From HGM11525 sp036307445 (lineage in GTDB: Bacteria > Bacillota > Clostridia > UBA1381): a stretch of 54,339 nucleotides of DNA. The stretch spans positions 1-54,339 of the forward strand of contig JAXJXP010000031.1 in NCBI GenBank assembly GCA_036307445.1, given 5' to 3'. Positions within the stretch are counted from its first letter, which is position 1. Each line of letters opens with the position of its first letter. Positions 50,873 through 54,339 of this stretch are shown here, one piece after another. The notes beneath the pieces are model-generated. The model saw only the letters and a list, made by a program, of their open reading frames with translations. It was not told the origin of the DNA and ran no database searches. Position numbers and translations under genes: made by a program.

Positions 50873-53800
50873 TATTCTGTTTCTCCTTTCTGGTATCTAA
50901 ACGAATCAAGATTTCGAGTTTCGCCTTCCGTCTTGCTGCCGTCCATATTTATTACGTAGGGTGTAAAAAATATTTTGTCCGTCTCAGGATTGAACTTCGA
51001 TGTAGGAATCCATGCAATTTTGCCAAAAATTCTCCATGCACCTTTGCCAAGCTGCTCTGCTGTAACAGTGGCGTTAGTTCCAGTTATAGATGTATAAAGG
51101 CTCTTAGTCTTTAAATTTCCTGTATTGTCACCAAAGCTCAAATCAAAACCTGCTGTCTGATAATTCGTTGAATCAATACCTGCAAACAAACCTAACTGAT
51201 AACATTCAACAGCATTACCATTACTATCCTGAACAGTAATTATAGGCATATTCTCTATCCAGAACGAGCGAAGGAAGCCTGATTTCTCCTCAGGAACTGC
51301 TGCAACACCCGGAACATCACCCCATACAATTGGCAATTCACCGTTTGTTGTGATCATCTTTATATTAGCCGAGTTCATCTCCACTCCATCGACATGCAAG
51401 GTTGCATAAGCGGGAACATAATCTGCTCTAAGCTTATCATTTTCCCATGTTGTAGTCCACGAACCTGATGTTCCCAGTATGCAGAATTTCACACTAAGCA
51501 ATGATTGTTCTGTTCCAAGGTACTGATCACTCATTACTGTAGTAGCAAGCAACGTATCGTCTGCATCGTAAAGCTTAAGTAAAACACTTTCTGTTGCGTA
51601 CAGGTCGACTATATCTGCTGTAATAAATGTCTTATCAGGGTTTTCTACATTTACCATACCACCCTTAAACGTACCCTTTGAAACAGGTTCCTTAGGATAT
51701 ACCTGAACATCATTCTCATATACCACAGTTTTACTGTCCACGTAAAAATCAAATACACTTATATCTGTATCAGATTCATACAGATACATTCCCTGATCGC
51801 CTGCTTTTACATCATTCATCGTTGTTTCTTTTACAGTCAAAGTGGTTGCAGCGTTCAAATCACCGATAACAATACCCGGTTTTGCGGTAATATCGTCAAA
51901 GGTACATTTTTCGATTGTTACATCCGTGATTTCAGAGCCATAGTCTTCATGTATTTTTACGGCACGTGCTCCTGTAAATTTACAGCCTGTCAATTTAACA
52001 CTACCATCATCTACCCAAACCGAATATTCGTTTGTTGTACCTGATTTTGGTTGGAACGAACAGTCGACAAACTCAGCTACTGCATCATTTTCTATAATAA
52101 TTCCGCTTGTAAATTTGCAGTTTTCAGCTTTGAGATTTCCGCCCATTTCAAGATAAGTAAATTCCCACGCGTCTTCAGCATAAGAAACTGACTCATCGTT
52201 AATAGTAAGATTTTTGAGTACAAGCTTTGTTTCAGCATCAGCTGAGCGAACAGGGCCTACACCAGCACCTGTTGCAGTAAATGAATATTTGTTCTGTCCG
52301 TCTATTGTAATGCTTGTCGCAGTTGCATTTTCAGAGATAAGCGGTGTTGAACCATGTTCAGCACCAGTTTCCCATTCGACGTCATCTAGAAGAGTAATTG
52401 TTATATCACCTTCCATCGTTTCTGCCGCATCAAGTGCTGCCTGAATCGATGTGAAACGTTCAGCGCCCACTTCTGCTACATCTTTAGGCAAATAATCACT
52501 GATGTTACTGCTAAGCTCTACATCATTTTCATCTGTAACTGCATACGTAAGTGTTGCACCATTACTTTTCAATATTGTAGATTCATCAGCAGTCAGTGTA
52601 ATTTTTCCTTCGTACTCATAACCTTTCTGTTCATCATGAACGTAAAGAGCCTGTGTTCCACCTTCTACACTACAATTTACAATTTTGAGTGTTGCGTTGT
52701 ATGTTCCTTCAAGAGCCATTTCAATACCTGTTACTGCACCTTTGATTTCACAGTTGGTTGCTGTACCGCAAGGAGCAGAAATAAACATACCTGCGTTCTT
52801 CGCATCAATATCAACTTTTTCCATTGATCCGATAACATTCTCAGATGCATTGCCACATTTGTATGTCTTGATACCTACTGCAACACCCTGACCTGATGTG
52901 CTATAAATATTTACGTTTTTAATGGTGTCTACGCCTGCAGAATTTTCCTGAATGACAATACCGTCAATTGCATTGCCTGATGCACTTGTTCCTGTCACAT
53001 CAATATTAAGGTAAGAAATTTCTTTAGCGTTCCAAACCTTAATTGCTGCTACAGTACCTGCATGATTGAGAGTTCCGTTTGTTACCACAGCGTTGTCGTT
53101 CTTGAGTGCAATACCATAATTTCTTGCATTTGTGGTCAATGTCTTTCCGCCAAGATTCAAAGTGATAGCCTTTTCTATTGCAAGATGGTCTGTTCCATAT
53201 GCGATGTCTGCAGCAAGAGTGATTGTATCTCCATCTACCGCACTAGCAATAGCTGCTACAAGTTGTTCCTTTGTTGCAACTTTATATGTCTTAGCAAGAT
53301 ATATAGGCTCAAGAACAGTTTCGCTATTTACAACAACTGTGATATCATTGTTTGCTTCTGTGCTATTGCCCTTCTTGTTGTTCCAAAGGCTATTTCCGGA
53401 AACACTGCCTATGCCGAAACCTGTTGCTGTGGTATCTGCATCAATTGTAAGCTTTATACCTGCGATAAGGCTTGAATCCATTTCAATAGCTGCTTTGCCG
53501 TCAACTGCAGCAGATGCAAAAAAATCTGTGTCTACAACATTTACAGAAGTAGTAAAGGTAGCGTCATTGCCCTCCTTATAAATAAGTACAGATTTACCTG
53601 CGGAGTTAAATGTACATTTGTTAAATTCAACTTCATTCGCACCATATGTCCATACATTGTATGCATCGCTGCTATTTTGATTAAATACACAGTTGTTAAA
53701 GGTTTCACTTGTACCATACAGGAAAACCTGACCATCTATTGTACAGTTGTTGTATATCAGATTGCCTGAATGCTGCAAGCCTGTGTAATCTACATTGGGG

Positions 53801-54123
53801 TAATAGTCAAATGTGATATTTTCAAATGTTACATTTGAGCTGTTAGTATTGTACTCTCCTATGTTGTCAAACACAACTTCATTGCCCTCTGCAGCTTTGA
53901 TTGTAATATCACTTTTGATTGACGGGAGATTATATGTCCCAGCCGACGTAATTTCTACTGTCTGTCCGTCTGTTGCCGCTGCAAACGCCGCATCAAGTGT
54001 TGGAAAGCCTTCACCGTCAACTTTAGCAACCGTTGTCTCATCTGCTGCAAATACTGTAATTCCCACACTTGAGAATATCATTGCAAATGCAAGCAAAACC
54101 GACAAAAGTTTTCTCATTTTCAT
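50872..54123 (-). CDS. Large secreted beta-helix-like protein
   Basis: 1083 residues from ATG 54123 (GAGAGG before it; an in-frame ATG at 54147 would add eight basic residues). The signal peptide L-L-S-V-L-L-A-F-A-M ends near V-F-A-A. Two or three runs of parallel beta-helix-like repeats follow, each opened by a helix of the type F-P-T-L-D-A-A-F-A-A-A / E-Q-L-V-A-A-I / F-T-S-I-Q-A-A-L-D-A-A and then many short N/C/T-rich turns such as F-N-N-C-V-F and L-T-G-C-K-F (about 25-850). A C-terminal beta-rich region fills about 860-1083. No catalytic, SLH or sortase motif is seen. Likely an adhesin or surface-displayed glycan binder; a lyase is possible but unsupported. Confidence 0.78.
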   Translation of the reverse strand: MKMRKLLSVLLAFAMIFSSVGITVFAADETTVAKVDGEGFPTLDAAFAAATDGQTVEITSAGTYNLPSIKSDITIKAAEGNEVVFDNIGEYNTNSSNVTFENITFDYYPNVDYTGLQHSGNLIYNNCTIDGQVFLYGTSETFNNCVFNQNSSDAYNVWTYGANEVEFNKCTFNSAGKSVLIYKEGNDATFTTSVNVVDTDFFASAAVDGKAAIEMDSSLIAGIKLTIDADTTATGFGIGSVSGNSLWNNKKGNSTEANNDITVVVNSETVLEPIYLAKTYKVATKEQLVAAIASAVDGDTITLAADIAYGTDHLAIEKAITLNLGGKTLTTNARNYGIALKNDNAVVTNGTLNHAGTVAAIKVWNAKEISYLNIDVTGTSASGNAIDGIVIQENSAGVDTIKNVNIYSTSGQGVAVGIKTYKCGNASENVIGSMEKVDIDAKNAGMFISAPCGTATNCEIKGAVTGIEMALEGTYNATLKIVNCSVEGGTQALYVHDEQKGYEYEGKITLTADESTILKSNGATLTYAVTDENDVELSSNISDYLPKDVAEVGAERFTSIQAALDAAETMEGDITITLLDDVEWETGAEHGSTPLISENATATSITIDGQNKYSFTATGAGVGPVRSADAETKLVLKNLTINDESVSYAEDAWEFTYLEMGGNLKAENCKFTSGIIIENDAVAEFVDCSFQPKSGTTNEYSVWVDDGSVKLTGCKFTGARAVKIHEDYGSEITDVTIEKCTFDDITAKPGIVIGDLNAATTLTVKETTMNDVKAGDQGMYLYESDTDISVFDFYVDSKTVVYENDVQVYPKEPVSKGTFKGGMVNVENPDKTFITADIVDLYATESVLLKLYDADDTLLATTVMSDQYLGTEQSLLSVKFCILGTSGSWTTTWENDKLRADYVPAYATLHVDGVEMNSANIKMITTNGELPIVWGDVPGVAAVPEEKSGFLRSFWIENMPIITVQDSNGNAVECYQLGLFAGIDSTNYQTAGFDLSFGDNTGNLKTKSLYTSITGTNATVTAEQLGKGAWRIFGKIAWIPTSKFNPETDKIFFTPYVINMDGSKTEGETRNLDSFRYQKGETE

Positions 54124-54251
54124 TTTTCCTCTCTTCTCCTTTCTCATTTCAAGCCCTATGACCTGCTTTTACCACACCTCGATGTCTCCCCTCAAATGAC
54201 ATAATCTAAATTATGTGGTAAACAACGCAAAAGTACATACGTGCGAATTTA

Positions 54252-54280
54252 ATTTTACTACTTATTTAAGGTTCTGTCAA
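54252..54280 (-). promoter_or_regulatory. Promoter of the beta-helix protein operon
   Basis: On the minus strand a perfect TTGACA (complement at 54275-54280) and TAAAAT (complement at 54252-54257) have a 17-bp spacer, about 130 bases before the ATG. Confidence 0.78.
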
Positions 54281-54339
54281 GTATTTCAGGGCCTTTTTTT
54301 GTGTTTTTTTTGCACAAAAATCAGGGAAAATGCACCAAA

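Noticed and set aside
50872..54123. Calling the beta-helix-like protein a pectate lyase
   Set aside because: The repeats fit a beta-helix, but no lyase active-site motif can be recognised, so only the fold is claimed.

Overview
The window looks like a chromosomal segment of a low-GC Gram-positive anaerobe of class Clostridia, probably a polysaccharide-degrading gut or rumen organism. The signs are AGGAGG-type ribosome binding sites, an S-layer-homology (SLH) cell surface, a V-type ATPase in the gene order of Enterococcus ntp, single-chain glycyl-tRNA synthetase, and many TTG/GTG starts. A pectin specialist such as Monoglobus is a reasonable comparison, but species identity cannot be settled from this sequence. 

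Region 1 (1-1660) is the 3' part of a large serine recombinase, the right-hand end of an integrative element that enters from the left. Region 2 (1783-29246, all minus strand) is a 27-kb glycan-use locus. It holds two alpha/beta-hydrolase esterases, a family 4 glycosidase with the C-H-E-V motif of alpha-galacturonidases, and a CUT1 sugar ABC importer (lipoprotein plus two permeases, no ATPase). It also holds a cytoplasmic GH42-like enzyme and eight large or mid-sized secreted proteins. Four of those secreted proteins share one unassigned catalytic-looking domain (motifs D-x-E-M-Y, C-x-C-D-x-C, G-L-G-T and E-x-x-Y); two of the four carry SLH anchors. Three further proteins are SLH proteins without that domain, one of them with Ig-like domains, and one is a tandem carbohydrate-binding-like protein. 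A divergent AraC-type regulator with a consensus promoter (29861-30718) borders the locus. Both sides of the regulator carry decayed relatives of the secreted genes: an internally deleted copy at 29267-29497, a scrap near 29571-29613, and a frameshifted gene at 30754-31582. A family of 70-80 bp palindromic elements sits between genes of the locus. The simplest reading is that surface enzymes cut a galacturonate-containing glycan, the importer takes up the products, and GH4, the GH42-like enzyme and the esterases finish the job inside the cell. 

Region 3 (31947-46704) is housekeeping: tRNA-Leu(UAA), rpsB-tsf, a nine-gene V-ATPase operon (ntpFIKECGABD; the K subunit keeps the sodium-binding residues), an M14 carboxypeptidase, and glyQS-purD. 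Region 4 (46776-50424) has a VanZ-like protein coupled to cardiolipin synthase, and a sodium:alanine symporter with an unusual loop insertion. Region 5 (50500-54339, minus) is a large secreted beta-helix-like protein. It is followed by two very small genes, one translationally coupled 59-residue peptide and one 61-residue Cys-rich protein. 

The strongest candidate for something undescribed is the paralogous D-x-E-M-Y/C-x-C-D-x-C family with its SLH anchors, its associated non-catalytic surface proteins and its visible gene birth and decay. All functions are inferred from sequence reading alone.
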